Below the pieces are notes generated by a model. That model worked only from the letters and a program-made list of their open reading frames with translations. It was not told the DNA's origin and did not search any database. A stretch of 64,000 nucleotides of DNA from Sphingobacterium composti (GTDB taxonomy: Bacteria > Bacteroidota > Bacteroidia > Sphingobacteriales > Sphingobacteriaceae), in contig NZ_WUQZ01000008.1 in NCBI RefSeq assembly GCF_009829075.1, forward strand, positions 97,394-161,393, read 5' to 3'. This document shows positions 54,934 to 63,897 of this stretch, in pieces (position 1 is the first letter of the stretch; every line of letters begins with the position of its first letter). A program made the translations under genes and the position numbers.

Positions 54934-56634
54934 TTAATATCGTATTGCTTTAATATTTAATTGCAAATTCTTTTTACCTCTCCAATTATTCTCTTCAATA
55001 GAATAACAAATATCGAATGGTTTTTGTCTTTGAATATGATCAAAATGTTCTGCTAAACCAAAAGCTATACAATCAAAAATCGGAGAACCATCTTGCACAA
55101 TAGAAAGTTTCAAATGATTGTTGCCAACGACATAAGCCGAACCTACTACTTTTACATTGCTTGATTTAAATATTGGTGCTTCATTCTGCGGACCAAATGG
55201 TTCGAATTGTTTCAAAATTCGGTATAGTTTGCTGTCAATATCCTTCAATTCAATCTCTAGATCTATACTTACCTCTTGTTGCAACATTTCAGGCTTAATT
55301 GTCTTCTGAACAACATCCTCAAATTTTTGTTGAAACAAACTAATGTTTTCCTCACGCATAGTCAATCCAGCAGCATATTTATGCCCACCGAATTGTTCGA
55401 GAAGATCACTACATTCGCTTAATGCTTCATATAAATCGAATCCAATAACCGATCGAGCAGATCCTGCGATATGCCCATTTGTTTGTGTCAGAATAACGGT
55501 TGGACGATAATACTTCTCCGTAAGCCTTGATGCGACAATACCGATTACACCTTTATGCCAATCGGCTTTATATAGGACGGTTGATTTTCGGCGTTGATTT
55601 TCTGTAGATGTCTCTATCAATGCCAAAGCTTCTTGGGTAATAGTAAGATCAAAATCCTTACGGACATTATTTTGATCATCTACAGCGCTTGAAAAATTTT
55701 TAGCTTCCTCTTCCGATTTTGAAATCAATAAGCGCACAGCATCTTTGGCATGTTCTATTCTCCCCGCGGCATTTATTCTCGGTCCAATTTGAAACACTAT
55801 ATCATTTACTGAAAATGTTCGTGTACGATTTGACGAAAGATCAATTAAAGCTTTAAATCCCACTGAAGGATTAGAATTGAGCTTTTTAAGTCCAAAATGT
55901 GTCAACGTACGATTTTCACCTGTAATCGGAACAATATCAGAAGCAATACTTACAGCTACCAAATCCAAATATTGGTAAGCGGCCTCCATGTCCATATTAT
56001 TTTTGAGGATGAAGGCTTGTATAATTTTGAATCCAATTCCACAACCCGACAATTCTTTATATGGATAATTGCAGTCTATGCGTTTTGGATCTAATACAGC
56101 AACAGCTTCGGGTATAGTATCACCGGGCAAATGGTGGTCACCAATAATGAAATCAATGCCTCTTGTATTGGCATAATTAATTTTATCGACAGCTTTAATT
56201 CCGCAGTCCAATGCAATTATCAACGAAAAACCATTTTCTGTTGCATAATCTATTCCTTGTGTCGAAATACCATAACCTTCGGCATAACGGTCTGGTATAT
56301 AAAATTCAATTCGAGAATGAAATGTACGGAAAAAGCTATACACGACAGATACTGCAGTCGTACCGTCTACATCATAATCGCCGTAGATAAGGATTTTTTC
56401 TTTATTACCAATTGCCTTTTCGATTCGAGATATAGCGATGTCCATATCTTTCATCAAAAAAGGATCATGCAAATGATCCAAAGATGGTCTGAAAAAATAT
56501 TTTGCTTGTTCGTAGGTCTCAATATTACGAGTAACCAAAAGGTTTGCAACGATGTCATTGACACCTAGTTCTGATTTTAAATGATTAACTTTGTTGCTGT
56601 TACTTTTTGGTTTTAGGACCCACCTTTTTTGCAT
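54934..56634 (-). CDS. recJ: Single-stranded-DNA-specific exonuclease RecJ
   Basis: RecJ degrades single-stranded DNA 5' to 3' in recombination and mismatch repair. The DHH motifs are YGDYDVDGTTAVSVVYSFF (about 80-98) and FIIGDHHLPGD (about 153-163). DHHA1 follows with FGGHKYAAGLTMR, and a C-terminal OB fold closes the protein. 566 aa is typical. The gene diverges from the MBL hydrolase and precedes lptB. Confidence 0.95.
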   Translation of the reverse strand: MQKRWVLKPKSNSNKVNHLKSELGVNDIVANLLVTRNIETYEQAKYFFRPSLDHLHDPFLMKDMDIAISRIEKAIGNKEKILIYGDYDVDGTTAVSVVYSFFRTFHSRIEFYIPDRYAEGYGISTQGIDYATENGFSLIIALDCGIKAVDKINYANTRGIDFIIGDHHLPGDTIPEAVAVLDPKRIDCNYPYKELSGCGIGFKIIQAFILKNNMDMEAAYQYLDLVAVSIASDIVPITGENRTLTHFGLKKLNSNPSVGFKALIDLSSNRTRTFSVNDIVFQIGPRINAAGRIEHAKDAVRLLISKSEEEAKNFSSAVDDQNNVRKDFDLTITQEALALIETSTENQRRKSTVLYKADWHKGVIGIVASRLTEKYYRPTVILTQTNGHIAGSARSVIGFDLYEALSECSDLLEQFGGHKYAAGLTMREENISLFQQKFEDVVQKTIKPEMLQQEVSIDLEIELKDIDSKLYRILKQFEPFGPQNEAPIFKSSNVKVVGSAYVVGNNHLKLSIVQDGSPIFDCIAFGLAEHFDHIQRQKPFDICYSIEENNWRGKKNLQLNIKAIRY

Positions 56635-56641
56635 ATCTTTG
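56634..56641 (+). promoter_or_regulatory. Likely promoter -7 box of the MBL gene
   Basis: TATCTTTG is an exact TAnnTTTG match in the plus orientation. The predicted leader is about 100 bases, long compared with the other genes here. Confidence 0.4.
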
Positions 56642-56750
56642 CACAGTATTTGTATGTAAATATACAGTATCTTGGTGTAGTAACCTAATGGTCCACGGTG
56701 ATAATTAATTTAGGATTTCCTAACTATCATATTTACAATTATATAAAAGA

Positions 56751-57533
56751 ATGATTCAAGCATATTCTTTATTTGAAGGTTCCTTCTCTGTTGATGCCAC
56801 TAAAAAGTTTGTTCCTTTCGATCCTCAAAAAGACGATCCTAAAAGCCGTCCAGCATCTTTATTTGTTCATGTACATCCCTTTTTGTTAGAATCCAGTAAT
56901 GGTTTAATATTATGTGATGCAGGACTTGGAGTTCGTACAGAAGATGATGAGTTATTAATTCATCACAATATTCGTAAGTTGGGATTTGATCCAGAAGATG
57001 TTAAATATGTATTAATGTCTCATTTGCATAAAGATCATACGGGCGGATTGGTTGATTTCAAAAATGGAGTTGGTCGTATTGCATTTCCAGAAGCAGAATA
57101 TGTGATTCAAAGAGGAGAATGGGAGAATGCATATGCTTCTGAGTCTCCTTCGTATCGTACTGAAGTGTTTGATGTTATTCAACGTTCTGGAAACTTGACT
57201 TTGGTCGAAGGTGATGGAGTTGTAAATCACGAAATTCGATATGAATTAAATGGAGGGCACACGGAATTCCATCAAGCGTTCCATATCGAAACTGGTAGTG
57301 AACATTTCTTCTTTGGGGGAGATGTATTGCCTGAGCCAGAAGAGTTATTCAAGAATTTTATCGCAAAATATGATTACGATGGTCGTGCTTCTCGCGACAA
57401 GCGTAAAGAATATTGGGAGCAAGGTGCTCCAGAAGGTTGGATTTATCTTTTTTACCATGGCAAATCATTAGCTATGGGACTACCGAAATTGAAAGACGAT
57501 GGCACTTATATGTTAGTAGATCCTAACAAATAG
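56751..57533 (+). CDS. Metallo-beta-lactamase fold hydrolase
   Basis: A cytoplasmic MBL-fold enzyme. The zinc motif is SHLHKDHTGGL (HxHxDH) near residue 88, with a later GGHTEFHQAFHIE and HFFFGGDVLPEPEE for the remaining ligands. At 260 aa it is a single-domain enzyme similar to lactonase-like or N-acyl hydrolases. No signal peptide is visible. Substrate unknown. Confidence 0.9.
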   Translation: MIQAYSLFEGSFSVDATKKFVPFDPQKDDPKSRPASLFVHVHPFLLESSNGLILCDAGLGVRTEDDELLIHHNIRKLGFDPEDVKYVLMSHLHKDHTGGLVDFKNGVGRIAFPEAEYVIQRGEWENAYASESPSYRTEVFDVIQRSGNLTLVEGDGVVNHEIRYELNGGHTEFHQAFHIETGSEHFFFGGDVLPEPEELFKNFIAKYDYDGRASRDKRKEYWEQGAPEGWIYLFYHGKSLAMGLPKLKDDGTYMLVDPNK

Positions 57534-57545
57534 CCTCATTTTTAT

Positions 57546-57553
57546 TATATTTG
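57546..57553 (+). promoter_or_regulatory. Promoter -7 box of the K+/H+ antiporter pair
   Basis: TATATTTG is an exact TAnnTTTG match, 38 bases before the first ATG. The leader would be about 34 bases. Confidence 0.5.
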
Positions 57554-57590
57554 AATAAATCAGTTGTTACAAAACTAATAGCATAGTACT

Positions 57591-58070
57591 ATGTCAGTAG
57601 TTAGAGAAAGTGATCTTATTGGAATAGGCAAGAAGTTTCAAATCGAAACAGAGGCTGGAGACAATATGGTCGTAGTAATTCATGATGATGGTCGTCGTGA
57701 GTTGTATCGTCATGATGACGAAGATAATGAGACACATTGTGTGATGACATTATCGGATGAAGAATCGCGTCAAGTGGCGGGAATAATTGGTGGCTTGTCG
57801 TATAAGCCCAAGGCTTTGGAGACAATCGAAGTAGCCCTAGATGATTTGCGAATCGAATGGTACAAAGTGGAGGCTTCTAATGATGGTGTGAATAAAACCA
57901 TAGGTGAGTTAGGAGTACGCCAGAAAACTGGAGCATCTATAATAGCTGCTATCAAAGATTCCGAAACCAAAATAAATCCCGGTCCAGATTACGTAATTGA
58001 GCCTGGTGATACCTTAGTAATTGCTGGTAAAGCAAAAAACATTAAGTTACTTAAAGAAATATTAGTTTAA
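57591..58070 (+). CDS. RCK_C (TrkA-C) regulatory subunit of a K+/H+ antiporter, KhtT-like
   Basis: A 159-residue soluble protein. The first half resembles the KhtT N-terminus (IGIGKKFQIETEAGDNMVVVIHDDGRRELY). The second (about 85-159) is a TrkA_C domain with TIGELGVRQKTGASIIAAI and PDYVIEPGDTLVIAGKAKNIK, which binds a nucleotide such as cyclic di-AMP in related proteins. It ends 3 bases before the antiporter start. It is expected to gate the partner. Confidence 0.88.
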   Translation: MSVVRESDLIGIGKKFQIETEAGDNMVVVIHDDGRRELYRHDDEDNETHCVMTLSDEESRQVAGIIGGLSYKPKALETIEVALDDLRIEWYKVEASNDGVNKTIGELGVRQKTGASIIAAIKDSETKINPGPDYVIEPGDTLVIAGKAKNIKLLKEILV

Positions 58071-58073
58071 TAT

Positions 58074-59378
58074 ATGTCGCATATCATAGTATTAGAGATA
58101 GGAATAGCCGTATTACTAGTTGCATCTGTAGGTTTATTAGCGAACAGATTGCGTTTTTCAGTTATCCCCTTTTTTATTATTATCGGTATGTTATTGGGTA
58201 ATAAAGAGTATCCTAGCTTTATTGCTGATTTTCTATCTTTTATTAATATTTCAGCTGTCACTGCTTCGGTGGATAGTGTTTGGTCTTTCTTAACATTTTC
58301 TGAAAGCAAACCCTTTATCGACTTTATGGGTAGATTGGGGGTGCTGTTTCTGTTGTTTTATTTAGGACTAGAATTTTCTGTTGGCAGATTAATAAAATCT
58401 GGAAAGTCCATTGTGACTGGAGGAACATTGTATGTCATTTTGAACTTTGTGTCAGGGCTTTTGATTGGATGGTTAATGGATTTGCCATTCAAAGAATTGA
58501 TGGTACTTTGTGGCTTGATGACGAGTTCTTCGACAGCTATTGTTGCTAAAGTACTGACTGACCTAAAGCGTACAGCGAATCCAGAAACAGAAGTCATAAT
58601 GGGTATGATTATGTTTGATGATTTATTCATCGCTATGCATATCTCTTTCCTTTCGGGACTAATTTTGACTGGAGGTAGTTCGGTTTGGGCAGTTGTGGGG
58701 ACTTCATTGTTGGCTTTAGGCTTTATCCTCACATTCTTGATTCTAGGACGTAAACTAGTACCTTTTATTGATAAGATTTTACACGACAAATCTTCTGAAC
58801 TTTTTATTCTTATTATTTTTAGTTTACTTTTCGTAATAGCAGGTTTTTCGGAAACCATTCATGTGGCAGAAGCTATTGGCGCACTGATGGCGGGATTAGT
58901 ATTTGCTGATTCGAAATATATCAAGAAAATTGAAGCTATGGTTTTGCCATACAAGGACTTTTTTGGGGCAATGTTCTTCTTTAGCTTTGGTCTTTCTATA
59001 GATATATATTCTTTGGGAGGAGCTGTGGGCTGGGCAGCAGTTGCTGCGGTATTTACAGTTATTTGTAATGTTGCTTCAGGATATTTTGCCGCTCATTTTG
59101 CGAAGATGAAACCACGAGCTTCTTTCGATATTGGACTAACACTATCGGCTAGAGGAGAGTTCTCTATTATTATGGCAAACATAGGTAAGGCAGGTGGTTT
59201 GTTGCCTGTAATTCAGTCATTTGTCGTAGTGTACGTGTTGATTCTTTCTATTGTATCGCCATTGTTGACGAAAGAATCTAGAAATTTGTGGAATACATTA
59301 TTTGGAGAAGATAAGAAAGCTCCCAAACCGAAAAAGACTTTAGCGGAATTGGAAGCTTCTGTAGTGGAGAATGACTAA
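58074..59378 (+). CDS. CPA2 cation:proton antiporter, KhtU/KefB-like
   Basis: A membrane antiporter of about 13 helices, with the Na_H_Exchanger fold: LLFYLGLEFSVGRL, SSSTAIVAKVLTDLKR and FSETIHVAEAIGALMAGLVFADS. It carries no RCK domain of its own; that part is in the upstream KhtT-like protein, as in the KhtSTU system of Bacillus. It should expel K+ or other cations. Its TAA shares 2 bases with the stop of the convergent MIP18-like gene (CTAA at 59375-59378). Confidence 0.9.
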   Translation: MSHIIVLEIGIAVLLVASVGLLANRLRFSVIPFFIIIGMLLGNKEYPSFIADFLSFINISAVTASVDSVWSFLTFSESKPFIDFMGRLGVLFLLFYLGLEFSVGRLIKSGKSIVTGGTLYVILNFVSGLLIGWLMDLPFKELMVLCGLMTSSSTAIVAKVLTDLKRTANPETEVIMGMIMFDDLFIAMHISFLSGLILTGGSSVWAVVGTSLLALGFILTFLILGRKLVPFIDKILHDKSSELFILIIFSLLFVIAGFSETIHVAEAIGALMAGLVFADSKYIKKIEAMVLPYKDFFGAMFFFSFGLSIDIYSLGGAVGWAAVAAVFTVICNVASGYFAAHFAKMKPRASFDIGLTLSARGEFSIIMANIGKAGGLLPVIQSFVVVYVLILSIVSPLLTKESRNLWNTLFGEDKKAPKPKKTLAELEASVVEND

Positions 59379-59707
59379 AGAAAACCTAATTCTAATTTAG
59401 CTTCTTCGCTCATCATATCTCTATTCCAAGGTGGGTCGAAAGTAAGTTCTACCAATGACTCACTCACACCTTCAATCGCGGCTACTTTTCGCTGTACTTC
59501 ATCCATGATTTCGCCTGCGACAGGACAGCCAGGAGCAGTCAATGTCATGATTACTTTTGCTATTCCACCTTCTTTCGTGATAATCTCATATACCAAACCC
59601 AAATCTAAAATATTTGCTGGCTTTAATTCGGGATCGTAAACGGTTTCTAAGACCTCTTTTATCTTGGGTGCCAAACCCAAATGATCCATAATAATTATAT
59701 TGCTCAT
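59375..59707 (-). CDS. MIP18/DUF59 iron-sulfur assembly protein (SufT-like)
   Basis: A 110-residue protein with the MIP18 fold: VYDPELKPANILDLGLVYEI and the reactive Cys in TAPGCPVAG. Relatives help insert Fe-S clusters. It lies 3 bases after the GT4 gene and is probably co-transcribed. No suf operon is adjacent. Whether it is SufT proper or a PaaD-like protein is unclear. Confidence 0.9.
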   Translation of the reverse strand: MSNIIIMDHLGLAPKIKEVLETVYDPELKPANILDLGLVYEIITKEGGIAKVIMTLTAPGCPVAGEIMDEVQRKVAAIEGVSESLVELTFDPPWNRDMMSEEAKLELGFL

Positions 59708-59709
59708 TA

Positions 59710-60870
59710 CTATTTGTTTTCGTTTATAACATCGGAATATATTTTCTCTAGCAAATTAATACTATGCTGCTCGGTATACCTGCTGTAATATTCCAACTTA
59801 CAGTTTTCTTTAATTCTATCCTTATCTTCATCTGACATGGAGTCCCACCTTTGTAAGGTGTCAATGATATTATTTTTATCATAGATATCAAAATGAAGAC
59901 CAGTTTGATAAGGTTGCACCATTTCTGCGAGGATTCCAATATTACTCGACAATACAGGCACTCCTAATGCAAAAGCTTCAATTATGCTCATTGGCATCCC
60001 TTCATAACATACAGAAGGAACAAGAAGTACAGAACAATTGTTTAAAGCTTTGCTAATATCCTCTTGCGGAAGAAAACCAAGATACTCAAGATTTCTACTA
60101 CTATTCACAATAGCTAAAACTTCCTCTAGCTGCGGGCCAGTTCCTAAGATTTTAAGTTGATGTGTTGTATCCTTAATAGCTTCCAGAAGTGGTAATATGC
60201 CTTTTTCTTCAGAAAGTCTACCAACATAGAGAAAGTGATTGTCAGTATTATTTTCTAATTCTACAGGCTGAGGAACAAAATTAGGCTTAATAGCAAATTT
60301 TGATTTTTGTAGTCCAAATCTGCTGGTAAGAAATATATTTTTCGCAAAATCAGATAAGACAATGAATTTATTAACCATATCCCAAGTCTTAACTTTACGA
60401 TGGAAGTAATACACAAATGCTGTAATAAAAGTTTTTAACCACGAATGGTCTAAAACTTTTTTGCTAAGTGCAGTTTTTGGGAAATCCTGATGAAGGCTAG
60501 CGGTAAATATTTTGCCATCAAAAAACAATGTAGCTGAGGGGCAAAGCAATCTATAATTGTGCAGCGTCATGGCTGTTTTGAAACCAGCTTGATGTAATTT
60601 TCTGAATGCCCAAGGTCCAATTGCGTAGTGGATGTTATGAAAATGAACGATATCAGCCTTAAAATATTTTGCTTTTGCCACAATCTTATTGGCGGCGAAA
60701 AAATTCCATGGGTATAAGGCAAATTGGAGTAATCCTTTAATACCTTTTCTGTTTTGAAAGGTGATAGTCTCCACTTGATGGTTTTCACGAAGTGCCTCCA
60801 CCTCCTGTTGGAATACCACATCTTCACCACCCTTGTGTTGATAATAATTATGGACAACTAAAATTCGCAT
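59710..60870 (-). CDS. Family 4 glycosyltransferase
   Basis: A GT-B enzyme of 386 residues. The acceptor domain has HNYYQHKGGEDVVFQQEV and HFHNIHYAIG, and the donor domain has FLYVGRLSEEKGILPLLEAI, LGTGPQLEEV, and the GMPMSIIEAFALGVPVLSSN block with the donor Glu. No membrane helix is clear. It may act on a cell-envelope glycan. A TAnnTTTG box is at 60886-60893. The MIP18-like gene follows. Confidence 0.92.
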   Translation of the reverse strand: MRILVVHNYYQHKGGEDVVFQQEVEALRENHQVETITFQNRKGIKGLLQFALYPWNFFAANKIVAKAKYFKADIVHFHNIHYAIGPWAFRKLHQAGFKTAMTLHNYRLLCPSATLFFDGKIFTASLHQDFPKTALSKKVLDHSWLKTFITAFVYYFHRKVKTWDMVNKFIVLSDFAKNIFLTSRFGLQKSKFAIKPNFVPQPVELENNTDNHFLYVGRLSEEKGILPLLEAIKDTTHQLKILGTGPQLEEVLAIVNSSRNLEYLGFLPQEDISKALNNCSVLLVPSVCYEGMPMSIIEAFALGVPVLSSNIGILAEMVQPYQTGLHFDIYDKNNIIDTLQRWDSMSDEDKDRIKENCKLEYYSRYTEQHSINLLEKIYSDVINENK

Positions 60871-60885
60871 GCAAAACCTTTTCTA

Positions 60886-60893
60886 CAAATATA
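60886..60893 (-). promoter_or_regulatory. Promoter -7 box of the GT4 gene
   Basis: The minus strand reads TATATTTG, an exact TAnnTTTG match, 16 bases before the GT4 ATG. Confidence 0.5.
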
Positions 60894-60949
60894 CTATTAA
60901 TACGAAAGGCAAATTACAATGAATTGTAAAAGCGTTAAAAATATATATG

Positions 60950-60957
60950 TATCTTCG
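60950..60957 (+). promoter_or_regulatory. Possible promoter -7 box of the polyprenyl synthetase
   Basis: TATCTTCG differs from TAnnTTTG at one base. It lies inside the upstream ORF extension and so supports the ATG at 60980. Confidence 0.35.
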
Positions 60958-60979
60958 TATCTATATTCACGTATTACAT

Positions 60980-61957
60980 ATGTTTGGAAATCCGTACTAT
61001 GCTGAGAAAATCAGTAATGCATTAGAAAATATACAATTACCTGAATCACCGAATAATCTATACGAACCTATTCACTATATTTTGTCTCTATCTGGCAAGC
61101 GGATACGTCCGCAGTTAGTATTTATGGGAGCTAATTTATTCGGATATGATGACTTAGATAGTGTACTTCCAGCTTCTATTGCTATAGAATATTTTCATAA
61201 TTTTTCTTTGATGCACGATGATATTATGGATAAAGCGCCATTACGTCGAGGCAAGCAAACGGTTCATCAAAAATGGAATGATAGCGTAGCTATTTTGTCT
61301 GGGGATGCATTGCTTGTGAAATCTTACGAGGAATTAGCCAAATGTCCTTCGTACGCTGTGCCCGAATTGTTAAAAACATTTAATCGTGTCGCGCTAGAGG
61401 TTTGCGAGGGGCAACAACATGACATGGACTTCGAAGAGCGAAATGATGTTTCGCAAGAAGAGTATATCAATATGATTCGCTTGAAAACTTCTGTATTATT
61501 AGGTGGGGCCTTAGAAATGGGGGCAATTATAGCAGGTATTGATGAAGTTGAAAGAAAGAAGTTGTATGACTTTGGAGTGAATCTCGGTATAGCATTTCAA
61601 TTACAAGATGATATTTTAGATACTTTTGGTGACCCTGATACTTTTGGAAAGCAAGTAGGCGGTGATATTATTGTCAATAAAAAGACTATTTTGTATATCA
61701 TGCTGAAAAAGTCTTTAAGTCTTGAGGATCAGGGAGTATTCAATGAAATATTGGGATTGAAAGTAAAAAAGGCCATTGAAAAGGTATCTCGAATGAAAAA
61801 ATTATACGAAAAATATAAAATATTCGAGCTTGCAAATGCGTTAAAAGGAGAGTATTCATCCAAATCTTTTGAATGTTTAGCTGCCATTAACGTAGATGCT
61901 AAACAGAAGGAAGATTTAACTATTTTATCAAATAATTTATTGAATCGTAGTAAATAG
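60980..61957 (+). CDS. Polyprenyl (all-trans) diphosphate synthase
   Basis: Builds long prenyl diphosphates for quinones or carriers from IPP. The first aspartate-rich motif is LMHDDIMDKAPLRRGKQTVH and the second FQLQDDILDTFGDPD. SGKRIRPQLVF is the typical N-terminal block. I use ATG 60980 (325 aa) because residues before it do not fit the family and overlap a promoter-like box. Chain length is uncertain. Confidence 0.93.
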   Translation: MFGNPYYAEKISNALENIQLPESPNNLYEPIHYILSLSGKRIRPQLVFMGANLFGYDDLDSVLPASIAIEYFHNFSLMHDDIMDKAPLRRGKQTVHQKWNDSVAILSGDALLVKSYEELAKCPSYAVPELLKTFNRVALEVCEGQQHDMDFEERNDVSQEEYINMIRLKTSVLLGGALEMGAIIAGIDEVERKKLYDFGVNLGIAFQLQDDILDTFGDPDTFGKQVGGDIIVNKKTILYIMLKKSLSLEDQGVFNEILGLKVKKAIEKVSRMKKLYEKYKIFELANALKGEYSSKSFECLAAINVDAKQKEDLTILSNNLLNRSK

Positions 61958-62023
61958 GGGTTTGTAAATTATTATTTTTAGTATATTAGATTATAAAAAA
62001 ATCAAAGAAGGAAGTATCTATTA

Positions 62024-62815
62024 ATGGAACCAATAAAAATCACTATATTTCAGGCGTATCTTTTCTGGGAAAATGTAGAAAAAAACCTTCAAAATCTTAG
62101 TCTACGTCTTTCGTCGCTACGGGAAAAAACTGATTTGATTATTTTACCCGAAATGTTTAATACAGGTTTTACCACCAATGTAGAAAAATGTGCGGAAGAA
62201 ATGGACGGAATGACCATGCGTTGGTTGTATGAGACAGCTAAGAAATTCGATTGTGTAGTGGCAGGAACTTTAATTATAAGAGAGGATGGTGTCTATTATA
62301 ATCGTTTCGTTTGGATGTCTGCTGATGGTAGTTATGTACATTATGACAAGCGTCATTTGTTTGGCTTAGGAAAAGAAGGGGTTCCTAAAGAAAGTGAATT
62401 ATTTCAAGCAGGTAAGTCCCGAATCATGTTACAATTGAAAGGTTGGAAGATATGTCCAATGATTTGTTATGACTTGCGATTCCCGGTTTGGTCACGAAAT
62501 GCTGAACATGGATACGATTTGTTAGTATATACCGCCAGCTGGCCAGACAAACGCTCTTCACATTGGCGCACATTGATTCCAGCGAGAGCTATTGAAAATC
62601 AGGCATTCGTAATTGGTGTGAATAGAGTAGGGCATGATGGTAATGAGGTTTATTATTCAGGTGGCTCTATGTGTATCTCTCCTTTGGGAGATGTTGTGTA
62701 TTATAAGCCTGAGGATGAAGATTTGTACACATTTACGTTGAACCCACAAGATCTACATAAAGCTAGAGAAAACTTTCCTTTCTTGCAGGATGGGGATAAA
62801 TTCAATATTCTATAA
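62024..62815 (+). CDS. Omega-amidase-like carbon-nitrogen hydrolase (YafV/Nit2 type)
   Basis: A nitrilase-superfamily amidase. The catalytic triad is clear: Glu43 in ILPEMFNTGF, Lys109 in VHYDKRHLF and Cys148 in MICYDLRFPVW. At 263 aa it is a one-domain enzyme. Members of this subgroup hydrolyse alpha-ketoglutaramate. The start follows a 66-base gap after the prenyl synthase, with no exact -7 box in it. A strong hairpin follows. Confidence 0.92.
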   Translation: MEPIKITIFQAYLFWENVEKNLQNLSLRLSSLREKTDLIILPEMFNTGFTTNVEKCAEEMDGMTMRWLYETAKKFDCVVAGTLIIREDGVYYNRFVWMSADGSYVHYDKRHLFGLGKEGVPKESELFQAGKSRIMLQLKGWKICPMICYDLRFPVWSRNAEHGYDLLVYTASWPDKRSSHWRTLIPARAIENQAFVIGVNRVGHDGNEVYYSGGSMCISPLGDVVYYKPEDEDLYTFTLNPQDLHKARENFPFLQDGDKFNIL

Positions 62816-62824
62816 AAAATACAC

Positions 62825-62861
62825 AATAAAAGCTCGTAATATTTAATTACGAGCTTTTATT
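62825..62861. terminator. Perfect 16-bp hairpin terminator between convergent genes
   Basis: AATAAAAGCTCGTAAT (62825-62840) and ATTACGAGCTTTTATT (62846-62861) have a 5-base loop. It overlaps the stop of the minus-strand gene that ends at 62860. Confidence 0.88.
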
Positions 62862-63240
62862 ATTTATAAGGTCTGTCCAATATTGCTGCCTGAATAACCG
62901 CTTGCCTTAAATCGAAATTAATGCCATTTTTATCCTCATGTTGTTCTTGAATACGTAAAGCAGGAATAGGATTTTTAACTTGACTTTGTCTTCGTCGCTG
63001 TTGCGCAGCAATTACTTCTTCAGGCAACTCTTCTTCATACGTTTTTTCGTGGGTATTTACTTTTTGTGCATTTTTTTGTTTCGATCTATCGATAGTTTCA
63101 TACGGAGCGATAGGAGGTATAGACTGCGGACTTACATTTGGTCTACGTGATTTGGACTTTTCCATTTCCTTTTGGTAGTTTTTATATACATTGTATATAA
63201 GTCCTCCGATGGCAATTAGCACTATGATGAAATTTTCCAT
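62860..63240 (-). CDS. Hypothetical single-pass membrane protein
   Basis: A 126-residue protein with one N-terminal helix (about 4-20) and a long basic, glutamine-rich cytoplasmic part (KSRRPNVSPQSIPP, EEVIAAQQRRRQSQVKN). The end IQAAILDRPYK is a conserved-looking tail. I recognise no domain. Similar small anchored proteins are common in Sphingobacteria. No function is assigned. Confidence 0.7.
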   Translation of the reverse strand: MENFIIVLIAIGGLIYNVYKNYQKEMEKSKSRRPNVSPQSIPPIAPYETIDRSKQKNAQKVNTHEKTYEEELPEEVIAAQQRRRQSQVKNPIPALRIQEQHEDKNGINFDLRQAVIQAAILDRPYK

Positions 63241-63348
63241 ATGCTAAATATATTAAATTATAAATATTTAATTTGAAAAATCATAAAAATTTGCAAAATT
63301 CACATATTCTTCTTTAATTGCATAAGCAACCTAAATTAATTCTAAATA

Positions 63349-63789
63349 ATGAGTGACGCGCTATTACAATCACATGAGTTCTTTTCCTTCCTAACAGGTA
63401 AGGTTTCAACAGCTATATCAAGACGATTGCAACGTAATTTAAAACTTGCGAAATTGAATATTACTTCAGAACAATGGACAATTTTATATCATTTGTGGCA
63501 AGAGGAGGGCTTGACACAACAAGAGCTAGCTAATCTTACTTTTCGTGATAAGCCTAGTATTACTCGTTTAATAAATAATTTAGAAAAAATTTCTTTGGTG
63601 ATTCGTGTAAATGATAAGCAAGATCGTCGCTCTAATCTTATTTATCTAACTAAAGAGGGGCGCAGATTGAAAGAAGAGGGGATGAAGCAATCAGCGATAA
63701 CATTAAGTGAGGCTGTTGCAGGATTGGAAATCGAGGAGTTGCGTACTGCACAGCATATTTTAGATAAAGTTTTTAAAAATATTAAATAA
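63349..63789 (+). CDS. MarR family transcriptional regulator
   Basis: A 146-residue winged-helix repressor. The DNA-binding region contains LTQQELANLTFRDKPSITRLINNLEK and the wing DRRSNLIYLTKEGRRL. It lies divergent from the hypothetical gene, and 54 bases after its stop is a hairpin. The ligand and targets are unknown. Confidence 0.92.
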   Translation: MSDALLQSHEFFSFLTGKVSTAISRRLQRNLKLAKLNITSEQWTILYHLWQEEGLTQQELANLTFRDKPSITRLINNLEKISLVIRVNDKQDRRSNLIYLTKEGRRLKEEGMKQSAITLSEAVAGLEIEELRTAQHILDKVFKNIK

Positions 63790-63843
63790 AAAAATGGTCG
63801 ACAGAATGTGAGGGCACTGAAAAATTTTCTATTTTTTAAGAGA

Positions 63844-63897
63844 CTTAAACAAATGACTGAGTATAGTATTAACCTTACTCAGTCATTTTTGTTTAAG
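63844..63897 (+). terminator. Terminator downstream of the MarR gene
   Basis: AAATGACTGAGTA (63851-63863) pairs with TACTCAGTCATTT (63876-63888), and the outer CTTAAAC / GTTTAAG extends the stem across a small bulge. A T-rich stretch lies between. The rest to 64000 shows only a 9-bp inverted repeat, TCCTTATTG / CAATAAGGA near 63926-63953, and no gene. Confidence 0.7.
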
